From positions 1-64,000 of the forward strand of contig JAKCPI010004357.1 in NCBI GenBank assembly GCA_023213315.1: a DNA stretch of 64,000 nucleotides, written 5' to 3'. Below the pieces are notes generated by a model, which worked only from the letters and a program-made list of their open reading frames with translations, did no database searches and was not told where the DNA came from. The stretch is from Euborellia annulipes. Lineage: Eukaryota > Arthropoda > Insecta > Dermaptera > Anisolabididae. The translations under genes were made by a program, and so were the position numbers. Of the stretch, positions 34,259 through 46,114 are shown piece after piece; positions within the stretch are counted from its first letter, which is position 1, and each line of letters starts with the position of its first letter.

Positions 34259-34523
34259 CAGTGGCGTCATTTGGAGCGGGTGGGGGGAGGGGTAGGGGCA
34301 TTTGCCCCCCCCCCAGGGCTCTGATTTTTAAAAAATTTTATATTATTCTTAAATAAAATATTTCAAAATAAATCTACGAGTATACAAACTGTACAAAATT
34401 AAACAATTAATTAAATTAAATATCTTTTGGCCAAATTTGAGTTCCTAATTGTAAGTAAATTTCAAGAAAAAAAATTTTTGTCCCCTCCCCCCCCCCCAAG
34501 AAAAAGTTAAAATGACGCCACTG
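34259..34523. mobile_element. hAT-like MITE, ends CAGTGGCGTCATTT
   Basis: Ends CAGTGGCGTCATTT and AAAATGACGCCACTG are flanked by CTCCTTTC and CTCCCTTC (7 of 8). It lies 12 bases after the previous element's duplication. Confidence 0.8.
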
Positions 34524-34932
34524 CTCCCTTCCCGTGGATCCGAACCTGTTAGGCGCAGGATAGGATTAATCCTAGACAAAATTTCATTTAAATTAAATGA
34601 CTTTTGAATACCTATTAGGTATAAACATATTCTAAATTAAAAAAATATTTTATTCTTTTTTTAAATATCATAAACTTTTAGGCAAGCGATTTGATTGATT
34701 AATCCCTATTTACACTCGGTATTTATGCTTAGAAACGATATAATTCTTTTCTATGTCATTATTAATGAAATTAGCAAAACATGCATTGATTAACCTATTT
34801 CTATTTTTCTTACCTTTTTCCTTGTCATGATTTATATAGTTGGGAATTAGTATCCAGGAAAAGTGGTTTAGTCCGAGTGAGAGTTTCTGTATTTTTTTAA
34901 TAATCATCATATTAAATAATTAGTCTTCTAAA

Positions 34933-35003
34933 GGCGGATCCAGAGGTGTTTCTCTGGGGGGGGGTAATTACCCTCTTTACCCCCCTTTGTATCCGCCCTT
35001 GTC
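34933..35003. mobile_element. Minimal MITE, ends GGCGGATCCAGAGG and TTTGTATCCGCC
   Basis: Only about 70 bases separate the two ends, with a GGTAATTACC palindrome at the centre. Larger relatives are at 39616-39838 and inside 62709-63372. Confidence 0.5.
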
Positions 35004-35880
35004 TAAAGGCCGGTTGCTTCATTTCTAGTCAACTAGCAAACTTATCCTCCGTTAGCATATCATCGATATAGTTAACAAAAACACGCTTAACCTTCGAGTT
35101 AAAAAAATGAGTTTTTTCACATATAATTAGTCTAAAACAGCGTCTTCCAAACTGTGAGGCGCGGACTACTCTAAGGGGAGGCGCGAATATTGACCACCCA
35201 AGATCAATTTTCCAAATGATGGCAAGTTTTATAAATAAAATAATGAAATAATTTAGAAAATTCTGGGACGGAGTTTTTAATTAAAATAATTAATATGAAT
35301 AAATAAAAAAAATATTTTTATATAGGGCCTAAATTTATATTTTTAGTATTTTTTTTGTTTTTGTATTATTTTATTAAATGTGGGGGGGGGGGTCATACGA
35401 TTAAATATTTTTAAGGGAGGCGTTGTAACATAAAGTTTGGAAACCACTCTGGCCTAAAGTAAGACGCATTCTAGAAAATTACACTATGTGTAAAACCCAA
35501 AGGCGAATCCAGGAAAGTTTTTCAGGGTTTTAATTTTTTTCTGACTAGACGCGAAGCTCGCCGAAGGCGACAGCATTGTTAATTATTTTATTTATTAAGA
35601 TTGGATTAGGGGTTGAAAAATTGAAAAAAATATTTTTTAAATTTATTTCAGCTAAATCGAAGCCAAATAAATAGAAAACATTCAAAAAATAGCGTTGATT
35701 ATTATTTTGATTAGGGGGGGGATGAAGGGTTGATTATTTAAGAAAGGCCTTGGAATATTCCAAATCACTTGTTGACATTCTTTTCCAGTTATAAATAAAG
35801 TTAGATTAGAGCAAACGGTATTTTTTTACTTTTAATAAAAAGGGAATTGTTATTTTCATCTGTTTTATTCCAAAACAAAG

Positions 35881-36041
35881 AGAGAGACGAATTTCTCGTT
35901 CAGTCGAGTTGAGCGCGTTGCTGGGCTGCAGGCGCTGCTATCTTTTTTGTGTTTAAAGTGAATCAAAGTGAATAATTAATAGAGTGTAACCCACCCTGAC
36001 CTCACCGTCAACCAGCACACCCTCTTGAGAGTCTTATTAAA
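35881..36041 (+). promoter_or_regulatory. Possible initiator promoter and first exon
   Basis: TCAGTC (35900-35905) matches the arthropod initiator exactly. The following sequence is GC-rich and then reaches a donor-like AAAG|GTAATT at about 36041. It lies inside the hAT-like segment 35138-36988, so it could be an element promoter or host sequence. No ORF supports it. Confidence 0.2.
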
Positions 36042-36227
36042 GGTAATTATTATGCATTTTATCGTTGAAAAAAAAAATGATAGAAACAAATAATTTGACT
36101 GCTAAAAACGATTCTTTTGAATATGAAATTAAATATTTTGTATTTCACTAAGGGTAGAGGGAGAATATAAGCTGTTGAAAGGGGAGGGGGAGTGTAGGTG
36201 TCATTGAAAAAAAATTAGTTTTTTATC

Positions 36228-36285
36228 TTTTTTTTTTAACACTTTTTCTCATTCAAACTCACACTCCGACACACACATATATATT
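36228..36285 (-). mobile_element. SINE S1, tail fragment
   Basis: T run, then AACACTTTTTCTCATTCA and repeated CACAC words, matching only the 3' end of S1. Confidence 0.4.
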
Positions 36286-37586
36286 TTTTAATCAAATTTC
36301 CTTAATATACTTTTACACAGGGGTGAATTATAGGTTGAAAATTAAAATAAAATAATTTCAAAATAAAATAAAAATTAAAATAATTATTTATAAATGTATT
36401 CAAATTATTTTTAGAGTAATTTCGCGGTGAAGGCTGGCATTTCCTTAAAGGGGGGGGGGGGGAGGTATGAAGGCATTAACCAGGGGGTTAATGCCCCATC
36501 CCCTATAATGCACAAAGATATTAATGTTTTTTAATACTTTTACTAAAAAATAAGTGCATTCCGTTTGAGTTAAAATTTATATTCAATATTTAGCAAATAG
36601 GATAGTGGGGTAGAAACATTTTAATGTCATTCTAAAATTTTTTATTACTGGGGCGGAATTAATTTTTGAAGATTTTGAAACTCTCATAAACAGATAATAA
36701 TAACACTGGGTAACTTAAAAACCCGTCGAATCCCTTGCAGAATTTTGTAGGGATTTTTTTCATTAGGTAGAAAAGTAAGATATGATTAGTCCACTTAGAA
36801 TTTTACTGGGGTGAGTTACCGCATCTTTTTAAGAATAAATAAAAAAAATATTTTTATATAAATTTATATTTTTTAGCATTAAAAATTTTTGTTTTTTTCT
36901 TATTATTTTATAAAATGGGAGAGGGGAGGCGTCATAATATTATTTATTTTTAAGGGAGGCGTGATAACATAAAGTTTGGAAACCACTGGTCTAAAATAAG
37001 AAAGAATATTAATATTTTGCCCCCGTTGAATTGATTAAACGAAGAGTCAAGTGCTCGAGGGGCTTTTATGCAAGTCCATCGTTTGGCTCACTTGAAAAGG
37101 CCACGGAGTTAAATTTTAGCCGGGTTGAGGCGGGTCGTTTGGCAAACAGCTGTTCGCTCCCCCTCCCCCTCCCCCCTCACTCATTTAAATTTATAATTTG
37201 GCACACAAACGTTAAAAAAAAAAGAATGACATTTATATATCTATAAAGTTATATTGAAATGAAGGACATTTTCTTCATTAAACTCGTTAATTATTAATTA
37301 TAATAATTCCGTTTTATTTTATACAAAAGGACATCTGTTTTGTTTTATTCTTTCTCATGAAATAAAAATTCTTCTGTTATTAATTTAATAGACTCATAGC
37401 ATTGGCGTAAATTTTCTTGGGAATACCAGCGGAATTAATTTCCTGTCTAAGTAATTAATAAATATCTAACGTTTTCAAAAATGTTCTCTTTGAGTTTTTT
37501 TTTAAATTAAATTTATTTTTAAGATGGCGAATTTATGTTCCAAAGGGGACACCTATCCCGAGGTTCATCTCTTCTTGATCTTGCTT

Positions 37587-37983
37587 TAGGTGCGCGTTTC
37601 GAAAAACCGTTAGAAGACGATTCATTACCGAGTTACTCTAGGCGGCAAGAGATGGCGTTAGTTTTTCTCATTGGGATACAAGGGATTTATTCCATTTCAT
37701 TTGAAAGGTTCCAGCTAATTAATTAAAGGCAAAAAATTAATTATTCTTTAACACAATGACTACTAATTTAATATTCTTCTACAAGATATAGAGCGAATTT
37801 TTTAAAAATACCTTTTATTTAATGCGATTAATCTAAAAAAAAATTTTATTTTTTCGAAAATCAAAAAAAGGGCTTCTCTAAGTTGTAGATATTTTAAATA
37901 GCTTTAATTAAAAAAAAATTTGAGGTCGAAGGCTTCAAAATTGTGGCCGCAATCTCCCAAAATTAGCACCCCAAGACCCCTTA
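37587..37983. mobile_element. MITE with GGTGCGCGT ends, copy 1
   Basis: It starts AGGTGCGCGTTTCG and ends near CACCCCAAGACCCC. It is an inverted relative of 47459-47859 over its whole length, including GGCAAGAGATGGCGTTAG and AATTAGCACCCC. Confidence 0.65.
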
Positions 37984-37999
37984 ATCTCGTTCAAGTATG

Positions 38000-38640
38000 T
38001 TCGTCCCTGAACTTAACTAACTTTCCATTCAGATATATGGGAAATCGGACATCTCAGGGAGATGCCAGGATGTTGGCGCCTGTTGTTTTATTTTTTGTCT
38101 AACTGGCCGTATGCTTCTTATCGTTTTTTCGAATAAATGTCCAATTTAACAATTAAAAGTGAGATTTATGTTTGTTGGTGGGTTGAGAGTATCAAACTTA
38201 TTTGTGAAAGGAGTTGTCTGACCCTCACTGAGTTTTTATTTTCGTTTAGATCATCAAATAGGGAATCAGTTTATAAAGTAGGTCCTCAATGAAGCAATTG
38301 AATAGGTATTATTTCTCCGAATGATAATTTATTTTAATATCATATTGAATTAGCATTAAATAAACTATTTTTTCCTTATCATAAAAGACGAAGATTTATG
38401 AATTTTGTTGGGAATAACTGTTAAGGAAAGTGTGTATGTTTATGTGGCGTGAAGAAGTAGGGTAAGAGCATTTTTGTGTTGAAGTTTCTTCGGGATAAAA
38501 AACCGTGATCCACCACCTAAAAATTAATTTTTATCAACAGTTAAAAAAAAAAGAAATAATGATAGTTTCTTTGGGAGGATGGTCGGAATTGTATAATAAT
38601 TACATTATACCCTCTTATCTTTTAAATCTGCTTTGTAAAT
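38000..38640. other. Gene-free stretch
   Basis: Nothing recognised before the hammerhead-like core at 38650. Confidence 0.45.
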
Positions 38641-38649
38641 TATCACAGT

Positions 38650-38681
38650 TTGATGATGGTCCTAAATTGGGACGAAACGTC
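38650..38681 (+). ncRNA. Hammerhead-like core, slightly decayed
   Basis: TTGATGATG, helix II GTCC/GGAC, GAAACGTC. The first conserved C is T here, and no inverted partner is visible. Confidence 0.35.
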
Positions 38682-39021
38682 CCTTTTAGTTCAAATAAAT
38701 AAATTTGTATGTGTAGAAGAGTAGTTCAGTAATCAATCAATTTGGCTTGAAAGAACTCCGTTGCTTGTCTTCCAACTTTAATCTCTTTGACACTTTTGAA
38801 TATTATTCCCTATCTGATCCTATGTATTTCTTAGGATAATTTCCAAAAATTTCAAATAAATTTGATAAAACCATCCTTACTCAGCTACTGTAGGTATTAT
38901 TAAATCTGAAAAGATTTCCATCATTAGAGGAAGTTCCAGCCGTTTGAAACAATCAGACGCAGGAAGTTTGTTTATTATGTTCCGCTCGTACATCTTAAAA
39001 AAAGACTTCTTTTTTTTACGT

Positions 39022-40005
39022 TCTCGTATAGTATATATAGAGAAAGTATTGTAATCGTCAAAAAATTCGACTTCGAGATTTTGATGTTTCTCCACGTTTT
39101 AGACCTCCCTGAGTCAAAAAAAAAAACCATTTTCGGCATTATGTCTGAGTGTGTGAACACGATTGCTTAAAAACGCAAGCAGCCAGATCGATGAAATTTC
39201 GTATATACTCCTTGCATTAAAATTGTAGATTTCTCTCAACTTTTGGAGTAAATACGTCACCTGGAAGTAGTACTTTACCTAATAAGTTTTTTCAAAAATA
39301 TTGAAATTTTCAATTTTTTTTTGTCATATGATAAATTCCTCAATTTTAAAAAGGTTTTATTCTTTGACATTTTTTTGAAAACTGAATAGTTTTTGAAATA
39401 ATCAATGAAGAAAAAGACATTTTTTGTTAATTTTGAAAAAAAAAAAACTAAAATCATACAGGTTAGGTATGGTTTTATATAATTAGATATTACTTCATGT
39501 ACCCGAAAAAAAGATATAAGGGTGTGCCGCCGGGAGTCGAACCACGGATCCACAATGACAAAAAAAATTTAAAATTTCAAAATTTTTGAAAAAACTTATT
39601 AGGTAAAGTACTACTGCCAGCAAGGTCAGATACAAGACCCCCTCTTGTAAAGGGGGTAATTACTCCCCCCATTAATATAAAATTTTAAAAATTAATATTA
39701 AAAATTTGATTTATATAAATATATTCTGGTAAACAAATACAGAATGAACCTTTATATTACCGAAAATAAGAAAAAATTGTGTGCTGTGCGACCAGTCACA
39801 CCAGACTACCCGAGAAACTCCTCTGGATCCGCCACTGACTTTAGGTGACGTATTTACTCCAAAAGTTGATAGAAATCTACAATTTTAGTGCAAGGAGTAT
39901 ATACCTAATTTCATCGATCTGGCTGCTTGCATTTTTAAGCAATCGTGTTCACACACACACCCACACACAGACATCACAAAAGAATATACGAGAAAGTTTT
40001 GGGGC
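39022..40005. repeat. HER subfamily III inverted pair
   Basis: Left arm 39022-39300 and right arm 39580-39615 plus 39839-40005 are mirror images: TATATAGAGAAAGTATTG, TGAACACGATTGCTTAAAAA and AAGTAGTACTTTACCTAATA are readable in both. The right arm is interrupted by the MITE at 39616. Confidence 0.65.
39616..39838. mobile_element. Degraded hAT-like MITE inside a HER subfamily III palindrome
   Basis: The right end CTCTGGATCCGCCACTG is clear, and the left end (CAGATACAAGACCCCC) is damaged. The mirror arm at 39240-39300 gives the uninterrupted sequence. The interior carries part of the HER B hairpin (GTGTGCTGTGCGACCAG). Confidence 0.5.
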
Positions 40006-40539
40006 ATCCCCGATTTATTTTAAATATCCAAACATTTGGATTTATTTATTAATCAAGGCATACAAGTGACATCAGCCATAACTATAAATTTCTTCTTTTC
40101 ATCTCTCATTCACGTGTTTTTAATTATCGCCATTTATTTTTACAATTTAGATTCTGATAATAGATAGGGAGATGAAGAGATGATGATGAAGATGATGACT
40201 CAGTCTCCGGATGCAGATGAATGAATGACTCCAATGACCCTCTCTTCCTCTCCTTCTAACGTTCTTTTTTTTTATCTAACTGTTCAAATTAGTCTAAAAT
40301 CAAGAGAGAGGAAATTCCCTGGAGATGTCTGGCTTCCCGTGATTCCTGCACTTTGATTTAATTTGATATCGATCATCTGATCTGAAAAATCAATTGTCAT
40401 TTATGCGTATTATTGATTTTATCTTTTCATAATATTCATGAGTAATATTTCTTTCGCATTAATTAAATTTATCACCCCACAGGGGTGGCTGACCTTTAAA
40501 GTGTGAAGGGCAATAAGGGACAATAGTAGAGTTCTACTC

Positions 40540-40690
40540 TCTTGTGCTAAGGGATAGGGGTTCGCATCCCTTCTAATTGAATTGGCTACCAATCAATTGA
40601 ATTAATTATAAATGGCCTCCGATGACTAAAAAGTCCTTAAGGGCAACAAAGAAATTCTTTGCCTTTTGCAATTAGCTTTTAATTAGGACT
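40540..40690 (+). mobile_element. SINE S2, tRNA-like
   Basis: A B-box-like GGTTCGCATCCC (40559-40570) is followed by TTCTAATTGAATTGGCTACC and AAATGGCCTCCGATGACT. The same order is seen in minus orientation at 28794-28920, so this is a repeated unit with a Pol III-type promoter. Confidence 0.45.
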
Positions 40691-40713
40691 TCTAAATTTA
40701 GCAAGACTTAAAT

Positions 40714-40784
40714 TTTTACTTTCCTGTATATGAAATAGAGAAAGTATTGTAATCGTCAAAAAAATTCAACCTCGATATTTTAAT

Positions 40785-40818
<34 letters not shown>

Positions 40819-40975
40819 TTCTCAACGTTTTGGACCTTGAGTAAAAAAAACATCTTTGAAATTTTGTCTGTGTGTGTGTGAACACGATTACTTAAAAACG
40901 CATCAATCAGATCTAGTTAACTTTCCAGTTACTTTCTCATATCTATATGTTAATATAAGAAAAAGAATCAGACTC
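40714..40975. repeat. HER subfamily III copy with a 31-base G run
   Basis: ACTTTCCTGTATATGAAAT, then AGAGAAAGTATTGTAATCG, is followed by a G homopolymer (40787-40817) and GTGAACACGATTACTTAAAA. Confidence 0.6.
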
Positions 40976-41246
40976 TTCATTCTTATTCAAACAAGTCCTT
41001 TGATCACTTCATTCACTCCAGATTTCGACGCCATTTTTCTGTGGCTTATGACTATCTTTACTTCTCAAATCATCACTAGCTGACCAAGTAGAGAACTTGC
41101 ACTTAATATGTGCAGCCAATTATTGTAAAATCAAGGAACTTCTTTGTGTGGTATTAAAGAGGGATTTTTAAAGATTACAATGGTATGAATATCTCAAAAA
41201 TGACAAAATGGTGGCTTATGACTATCTTCCACTTAGCCCTTCATAT

Positions 41247-41655
41247 AGTGAGAAATTGTGATCCTGTCAAAAATTCGATGTCGAGATTTTAATTTTGAAT
41301 TTAGAAGACGTAAGAATGAATTTTACAATAACTTCCAATATATCATGATGATGATATAGATTTTAATTTTTGATTGGCGGTCCAAAAAAGTGGGTCTGGC
41401 AAAATACTAAGAAATTTTTTTTTTAATTGTAATAATTATGATTTTTCTGAGACATTTGTTTTGATCAATAGGCCTAATAAGCGGTGAACTTGATAGGAAT
41501 TATCTTAGCTTCGGTATTCAAAAGTTGCGTTCTGTGCTGTAATCACACCAGATTTTTTTTTCTTGAATTATTAAATTATAGTAAAATATTGTGTGACAAG
41601 CACAGAACACAGAAAATTGTGTGCTGTGCGACCAGTCACACCATATTTTTTATAT
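41247..41655. repeat. HER fragments with a split B hairpin
   Basis: GTCAAAAATTCGATGTCGAG (41268) is followed, after unrelated sequence, by AATCACACCAGATTTT and by TGTGTGACAAGCACAGAACA with GTGCTGTGCGACCAGTC. Confidence 0.5.
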
Positions 41656-42204
41656 ATACAATATATTAATTCACCATTTCTTTTTATTGATTTATTTATT
41701 AATTTTGAAATTTTACAAATTTCACATTTTTCTGCTCCAATTGGTAAACTAATTATCTTTAATTGAAATAGCTTTTTATTCTACCTCGCTCTTTCTCTCG
41801 CTTATTAATCCGTGTTTCTATTGTCAATCTTTCTTTGCAGCAAAACGGAATCAAGTTAACAAACTCTAAATAAATTGGAAAATTTATGATTATTTGATTT
41901 TGGCTGCTTTTACCCTCCCTTAGTTGATGAATCACGAATTTTTAAAATATCTATTAGAGGTAAATTAATCATCATCCCTGATATCTAGGAAAACTTTATT
42001 GCATTCACGTGAATAAAAAAAAGAAAAAAATTGCCGACCTTGGGTAACAATAGCCGCCAATGAGATCATTAGAGTCAGATTGAGAGAGAGGATCATGCGC
42101 TCGCTGACTCAACTTCAGTGTATGTGCTGGTGATAAGGACTCAACAGGAGAAAGAGATAAGCTTAATAATAATGTCAAGCCTTCTTTTCAAGATTTGGAC
42201 ATTT

Positions 42205-42350
42205 TACGAAGGGAAAATTACAAAAAATATCAAACAAAAAAAGTCAAAAAATTCCTAATATTTCGAAACCACTTCTGAAGTGTGCTTCGAAATATTAGGA
42301 ATAAAACTCATTTGGAAATATAAAAAACTTTGTTTTGTTTTCCCTTCCTA
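42205..42350. repeat. Palindromic element, possible decayed hammerhead type
   Basis: CCTAATATTTCGAA and TTCGAAATATTAGG face each other across CCACTTCTGAAGTGTG. The outer arms AAGGGAAAA and TTTTCCCTT are also mirrored. The ribozyme core cannot be completed. Confidence 0.4.
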
Positions 42351-42406
42351 CACCCTTGCCGAAAAATCAGCGTGGTAGAGGAGTTCAGTTTATAATGGTC
42401 TGGCAT

Positions 42407-42676
42407 CAGTGGCGTAGCGATGGGAGGGGGGCAAGGGGGTCATCATGCCCCGGGCGCTACTCACAAAGGGGCGCCAAATGGTCCGCAAAACAAAAAATTT
42501 CTGGATAATTTTTATTATATTAATTGATTTCTGGAAAATATATTTGAAATTTAGTGCCAGTGTAATATAATAATTTTGTATATTTTACATATAATATTAT
42601 ATGGTTTTTGAATGGGGGGGGGGGGCGCTAAAAAGGTATTGTACCCCGGGCGCAAGTTAAGCTCGCTACGCCACTG
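42407..42676. mobile_element. hAT-like MITE, ends CAGTGGCGTAGCGA
   Basis: Ends CAGTGGCGTAGCGA and TCGCTACGCCACTG are flanked by TCTGGCAT and CTCGGCAT (5 of 8). The interior shares CATGCCCCGGG and AAAGGTATTGT with the copy at 45056. Confidence 0.7.
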
Positions 42677-42844
42677 CTCGGCATCACTCATTAAGCTTCA
42701 ATCATTTCTAATAATCTGTATCGTCAAAGTCTAAGGTGCCGAAAAGACTTTAAAAAATTTGGTATCAAGATAAATTTAGTTTCCCATAGCACCTTAGCGT
42801 TTTAAATGTTGACTGCTTGAAATAAACTATGGTTATTTTTCAAA

Positions 42845-43482
42845 ATTTTAATCTCATATTTGAATATTTTATACACAATAGAGAATCCTAAATAAATACA
42901 AAATTTCATAGGAATTAGAAATTTTTTTTTTTAATGTGTAAAAGTTCAAAGTTCCTTTTGAATCAATATTAACATACATAATCCCCATATGGGGATTTAA
43001 CATTGGCTCTATGGAACGAAGAGACGGAAAGTGAATTTGAAAAATCTGAACTTCTACATTAGTAAAGTGTACTTCAATCAATTTTCACGAAAATTTCAGT
43101 GATATACTTTTTAAAGAGCATCTAAAAAAAAATAATTGATTTTTGAATTTTAAACAATTTTAGTGGAGCTAATATTGAGAAAATCGAAAAAAACTCAAAA
43201 AGTACATCAGTAAAGTAATAGTACTTTTTGGCCGATTTTGTTTAAAAGCTTATTTTGAGTGTCTGGGAGGGTACCTTACTTAAATATAAAATTTCAACTG
43301 GTAGCTCAATTACTTCATGCTAAAAATCGTTACACACAGACCAATTTGCGGGACCCACTTTTTTGGACTCAGGGGACCTCAAAACATGTATATCCATCAA
43401 AATCTCGACATCGAATTTTTGACATGATCGCAATAGGCTTACATTCTCTATAAACTTATTTCATATGTAGCGTAAGAGAAAG
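42845..43482. repeat. HER copy, subfamily II, forward, full length
   Basis: It starts ATCTCATATTTGAATATTTT, contains AATCCCCATATGGGGATT, the shared body and A-part, and ends with a shortened A hairpin AGCGTAAGAGAAAGT. Confidence 0.7.
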
Positions 43483-43484
43483 TA

Positions 43485-44190
43485 AAAAGTGCATTCCAAT
43501 GTTGATAGTTGAAATTGTTGTCGCTTGTTTGAATCACTTGTTAACGATAAAGGAATATTTATAAACTACAAAGCGAAGTTTCGGTTTTTAATTATTTAAT
43601 AATCATCTTCATTATTTGGAATCAGTAAAATTTTATAAATGGTTTCTAGGACTTCTATTAATGATAGTCAAATAATTTTGTGTCGCCTAATACAAGCGAG
43701 ATCTTTACCTCTGCTCAACAATCCAGGGTCTTGTTTTTATACTTTTTTCTTTAAACACTGTTCTTTAGTTAGGTAGAATGAGGTGAATGTTCTTAAAAAA
43801 AAAATGCGCCTGAGATTGGTTATTTATAAAATCATTTGTTATAAAAAAAAAAATACTAACCTTTGGCACATCGGAAGTGAAAATGGAATTTAAGCTTTGA
43901 TAAAAAAAAAAATAAAATAAAATATGAACTTTAGCCAAAAAATATTCAATAAACGATCATGTGCATTGAGGAATGAATGCATATGATCGATGTATTGGCA
44001 AATGCAACTTAACAAGTGAACAAATTTTTTATTGACCTGAGATTATTTAATTTTTTTCAATAATACGACCCTTTATATTACCGAAACGTACTTGTCTTAT
44101 TTAGGGTTGAGAAAAAGTGCATTGTTAAAACTCACCCTTATCTCTATGGAGAGATCATACACATAAATATTATTTTTTTAATTTTAGTAT
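43485..44190. other. Gene-free stretch with a doubtful hammerhead relic
   Basis: 43578-43615 on the minus strand has ATGAAGATG ... GAAACTTCG, missing the first core base and a stable helix II. Confidence 0.35.
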
Positions 44191-44192
44191 TT

Positions 44193-44400
44193 TCGGCACT
44201 TAGGCCATATAGAATTTAACGATACTCAAATTATTTAAATACGATATATGTGGAAAGTCCCAGCCACATTTATTTATATCATTTGGTATCTAAATGATTT
44301 AAATAAATATTCAATGTACTGCCTGGAATCCGAACCCGCGCCCCTTGGATTTAAGATTATCATTATTGACATTGGTCAACACCTCTAACCTCTCACGGGG
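44193..44400 (-). mobile_element. SINE S1, diverged
   Basis: On the minus strand the B box region GGGTTCGGATTCC and the body words GCCGAAAA, TATATGGCC and ATTTAAATCA are recognisable. The head is rearranged. Confidence 0.6.
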
Positions 44401-44751
44401 GGTTTGATGAATTTTTGAACTTTTTCTTAAACCTGGACTCCACTGCTAGGGATGAGTTGGAGGTTCACTTGACAAAAATAGATCAGGCCCCAACATTCAG
44501 CGAAAAGGAAATCAAGTCTATTTTTTAATAGCCGAATTTCTAAAACATTTCAAGTTTTTAGAAGTTCAAATAAAAAGTAAAATTTTGTTGACTTATTTAA
44601 CAACATTATAAAATTTTTTGTCTGTCCGTTGTATTTAGTATTTACATTCCTTAGTATCACATAATCCGGTTTCGTTTAGTCCGGTCTGGACTTAAAATAA
44701 AATTAAATAATTAATTTTATCAATATTATTACTTTCTCTTATCCTATATGG

Positions 44752-44880
44752 ACCCTGTTACGCATTAGTGTGTCAAGCGCCAGCTACCGAGTTTTGAGAA
44801 AATTAATTAGCATTTGAAACAATATTCCGTGCTTAACTCAATTTTTAAGTTTTTGGCGCTTGACACACTAATGCATAACA
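44752..44880. mobile_element. Short MITE with 30-bp terminal repeats
   Basis: CCCTGTTACGCATTAGTGTG, then TCAAGCGCCA, is mirrored by TGGCGCTTGACACACTAATG, then CATAACAGGG. No clear target duplication is seen. Confidence 0.6.
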
Positions 44881-45055
44881 GGGACTGTATATGAAATATA
44901 TTATTTATATTCTTGTTTTGTTCAATTCTTAAGTGTCGAGAGTAAAGTTTTTCTCTTTTCTTTAATAGGCCCCTATATTATTTTAGATTTTCTTGAAAAA
45001 TAGGAAAGATTTTGTTTGAAACCAATTTGTTTGTTCTTCGAATAGGCTAGGAGTC

Positions 45056-45281
45056 CAGTGGCGTAGCGAGGGGGGGGGGTATCATGCCCCGGGGGCTACT
45101 CACAAAAGGAGGCCAAAACAAAAAATTGATGGATAATTTTGTCTTAAATTTAAAGCCTAGCTTAAGCCTATGACTATTTATTTTACTTTTATTAATTTGA
45201 GAGCATATTTTACATATGGCTTTCGAATGGGGGAGGGGCGCTAAAAAGGTATTGTGCTCCGGGCGCGAATTAAGCTCGCTA
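45056..45281. mobile_element. hAT-like MITE, right end lost
   Basis: The left end CAGTGGCGTAGCGAGG and interior match the 42.4 kb copy. The match stops at AAGCTCGCTA, before the terminal CGCCACTG. Confidence 0.65.
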
Positions 45282-45284
45282 TCT

Positions 45285-46110
45285 CTTTTCTAAATTATGT
45301 TATCCAATATAATTTAGAAAAACTTAGAATCTCTAATTCCAAGTACAAGAGGCGAGTTTTCTACCACTGTGCTCCGGCTCAGAGGCAAATGTATAATAAT
45401 TATTTGATAACAAGTGTGAATCGAAATTAGAAAATTGAATATTTTATTCTTTTTTTTTTTCAATTTCGTAACTTCAGTAAAAAAATTGAAAACAATTTTT
45501 TCTAAAGTCTTTGAAAAATAATCACGCCAGAGCGCTTTTGTTTTTTAGTTGTGACGCAAATTATCACCAACAAAAGATTATACATTTTTTTTTTTTTTTT
45601 TAAATAAATAAATTCTCTAAAAAAAAAAAATTTTGTCGTGTGCAAGTCTCTATGTTTTTTTTTCTTCTTAAATATGAAATTTAATTAAAGCAATCCAATT
45701 TTAAAACAATATCGTCAACACGGACGTCAGACATTTCGTTTATTTTGCACTTTTTAAATATAAATCTTATTGTGAAATATATTTTATTAATAAATAATAA
45801 TAATAATGACATTGATATGAGAGATTTGCCCACTTCGGGCCTGAATGACGTCACGACTGGAGGGAGGGGGTCATTAAATTCGAGGAGAGAGAGGGAGGGG
45901 GGACTTCATGTGACCCAACATCGGGGAGGTCAAATTAATTCGTTAGTTTCAATTTAACCACCCCCCACTCATTTCTTATTTTGCACCATGTGAATCCAAT
46001 TTAGCAAATTTCCTACTTGTTTTCTCTCTCTCTCTAAATGACGAAATTTAATTTTAATATTATTATTAATTACACACATACCATGCTAGATATAACTTAG
46101 GACCCGCGAA
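45285..46110. other. Gene-free stretch
   Basis: Only homopolymer runs and AT-rich text are seen. Confidence 0.5.
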
Positions 46111-46114
46111 TTGT

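Larger units (their letters stand above)
35138..36988. mobile_element. hAT-like element, ends resembling CAGTGGTTTCCAAAC
   Basis: The left end CAGCGTCTTCCAAACT and right end AGTTTGGAAACCACTG are flanked by a perfect GTCTAAAA (35130-35137, 36989-36996). A second right-end-like sequence at 35451 is followed by the similar GCCTAAAG. The segment may therefore be a 314-bp element whose 3' half and flank were later duplicated. A relative begins at 49708. Confidence 0.6.

Noticed and set aside
42260..42305. Additional hammerhead core
   Set aside because: CTGAAG is present, but G8/A9 and a helix II that closes on GAAA cannot be completed.
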